From contig JAFACP010000406.1 of the NCBI GenBank assembly GCA_023425455.1, positions 1 through 7,106 of the forward strand: DNA of 7,106 nucleotides, in the 5' to 3' direction. Source of the DNA: Pseudomonadota bacterium (GTDB lineage Bacteria; Pseudomonadota; Gammaproteobacteria; Enterobacterales; Enterobacteriaceae). Each line of letters starts with the position of its first letter. Position 1 is the stretch's first letter. The notes beneath the pieces were generated by a model that ran no database searches, was not told the DNA's origin, and worked only from the letters and a program-made list of their open reading frames with translations. Positions 6,801-7,106 of the stretch are shown here, in pieces. Both the position numbers and the translations under genes were made by a program.

Positions 6801-7106
6801 CACCGCCGGAGCCGGTTGCCGCGCCCGGCCACGGGGAGATCGCCGTCGGGTGGTTATGGGTTTCAACCTTCATCAGGATATGCGCAGGCTCCTGATGGAA
6901 GTCATAGCGCCCTGCTTCGCGATCGGCGAAGAAGCGGCCCACCTCGGAACCTTCCATCACCGCAGCATTGTCTTTATAGGCAGACAGCACGTGGTCAGGC
7001 GTTTGCTCCATGGTGTTTTTGATCATTTTGAACAGCGACTTCGGCTGCTGTTCGCCGTCGATGATCCAGTCGGCGTTAAAAATCTTATGGCGGCAGTGCT
7101 CAGAGT
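3856..7106 (-). CDS. purL: Phosphoribosylformylglycinamidine synthase PurL, 5' end cut off by window
   Basis: PurL (FGAR amidotransferase, EC 6.3.5.3) converts FGAR, ATP and glutamine to FGAM in cytosolic de novo purine synthesis. The reading frame is open to the right edge: 26 codons precede the first internal Met at 7026, giving 1082 visible residues of the usual ~1295. With E. coli numbering the first visible residue is ~S214 of SEHCRHK, including the catalytic His216 known from Salmonella PurL. The missing part is the PurS-like N-terminal domain and linker. Visible are the synthetase halves ([46 protein letters not shown]) and the C-terminal class I glutaminase with nucleophile Cys in GVCNGCQ (codon 4341-4339, equal to C1135) and the His/Glu of MMPHPERVF. 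No frameshift or lost catalytic residue is seen. Its PurR-regulated promoter, if like E. coli, is outside the window. The gene is functionally unrelated to the downstream regulatory genes. Confidence 0.98.
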   Translation of the reverse strand, partial: SEHCRHKIFNADWIIDGEQQPKSLFKMIKNTMEQTPDHVLSAYKDNAAVMEGSEVGRFFADREAGRYDFHQEPAHILMKVETHNHPTAISPWPGAATGSGGEIRDEGATGRGAKPKAGLVGFSVSNLRIPGFEQPWEEDFGKPERIVTALDIMTEGPLGGAAFNNEFGRPALNGYFRTYEEKVDSHNGEELRGYHKPIMLAGGIGNIRADHVQKGEISVGAKLIVLGGPAMNIGLGGGAASSMASGQSDADLDFASVQRDNPEMERRCQEVIDRCWQLGDANPILFIHDVGAGGLSNAMPELVSDGGRGGRFNLRDILSDEPGMSPLEIWCNESQERYVLAVAADQLPLFDELCRRERAPYAVIGEATEEQHLSLSDTHFDNQPIDLPLDVLLGKTPKMTRDVQTRKAAGKALDRQPIVIAEAVNRVLHLPAVAEKTFLVTIGDRTVTGMVSRDQMVGPWQIPVANCAVTTASLDSYYGEAMALGERTPVALLDFAASARLAVGEALTNIAATQIGDIKRIKLSANWMAAAGHPGEDAGLYEAVKAVGEELCPALGLTIPVGKDSMSMKTRWQEGNEQREMTSPLSLVITAFARVEDVRHTVTPQLSTEENALLLIDLGKGHNALGATALAQVYRQLGDKPADVRDVAQLKGFYDAIQALVAGRKLLAYHDRSDGGLLVTLAEMAFTGHCGIEANIATLGDDRLAALFNEELGAVIQVRAADRDAVDAILAQHGLADCVHYLGKALPGDRFVIEADGHAVFSESRTTMRMWWAETTWQMQRLRDNPACADQEHDAKANDNDPGLNVKLSFDINEDIAAPYIATGARPKVAVLREQGVNSHVEMAAAFHRAGFDAIDVHMSDLLAGRTGLQDFQALVACGGFSYGDVLGAGEGWAKSILFNSRVRDEFETFFHRPQTLALGVCNGCQMMSNLRELIPGSDAWPRFVRNQSDRFEARFSLVEVTQSPSLLLQGMVGSQMPIAVSHGEGQVEVRDAAHLAGLESKGLVALRFVDNAGRVTETYPANPNGSPNGITAVTSESGRATIMMPHPERVFRTVSNSWHPENWGEDSPWMRIFRNARKQLG

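Noticed and set aside
1..7106. Mobile elements, CRISPR arrays, tRNA or rRNA genes, phage attachment sites
   Set aside because: No direct-repeat series, transposase frame, terminal inverted repeats or structural RNA other than glmY was seen. Gene order is the conserved enterobacterial one.

Overview
The window is an ordinary core-chromosome segment of an enterobacterium (Enterobacteriaceae). Gene content, order and near-identity of the predicted proteins to the remembered E. coli K-12 homologues support this. The moderately high G+C of the coding DNA suggests a genus such as Enterobacter, Lelliottia or a close relative rather than Escherichia, but the genus cannot be fixed by reading alone. 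I see no mobile element, CRISPR array, prophage or foreign island.

Everything real lies on the minus strand, so transcription runs from high to low coordinates. Positions 7106-3856 carry purL without its first ~213 codons. Positions 3855-3580 are a 276-base intergenic region holding the purL terminator, three GlrR-type operators, two good IHF sites and a sigma54 (-24/-12) promoter. Positions 3579-3396 are the small RNA gene glmY, 184 nt, ending in its own terminator. After a 59-base gap comes glrK (3336-1903, TTG start), then qseG (1906-1157) and glrR (1160 to the left edge). The last three genes overlap by ATGA junctions. In E. coli glnB follows glrR; here it would lie outside the window.

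The genes form one regulatory circuit beside a housekeeping purine gene. GlrK is a membrane histidine kinase, QseG an outer-membrane lipoprotein known to modulate it, and GlrR the sigma54-dependent response regulator that it phosphorylates. GlrR~P with IHF activates glmY. GlmY RNA binds the adaptor RapZ, which spares the sister RNA GlmZ, raises GlmS (glucosamine-6-phosphate synthase) and feeds cell-envelope precursor synthesis. The operators, IHF sites and promoter for this control can be read directly between purL and glmY.

I found no undescribed system. The points most worth checking are the exact promoter architecture of glmY (sigma54 with a possible overlapping sigma70 promoter), the TTG start of glrK overlapping a three-codon ATG mini-ORF, and the lack of an obvious promoter in front of glrK.
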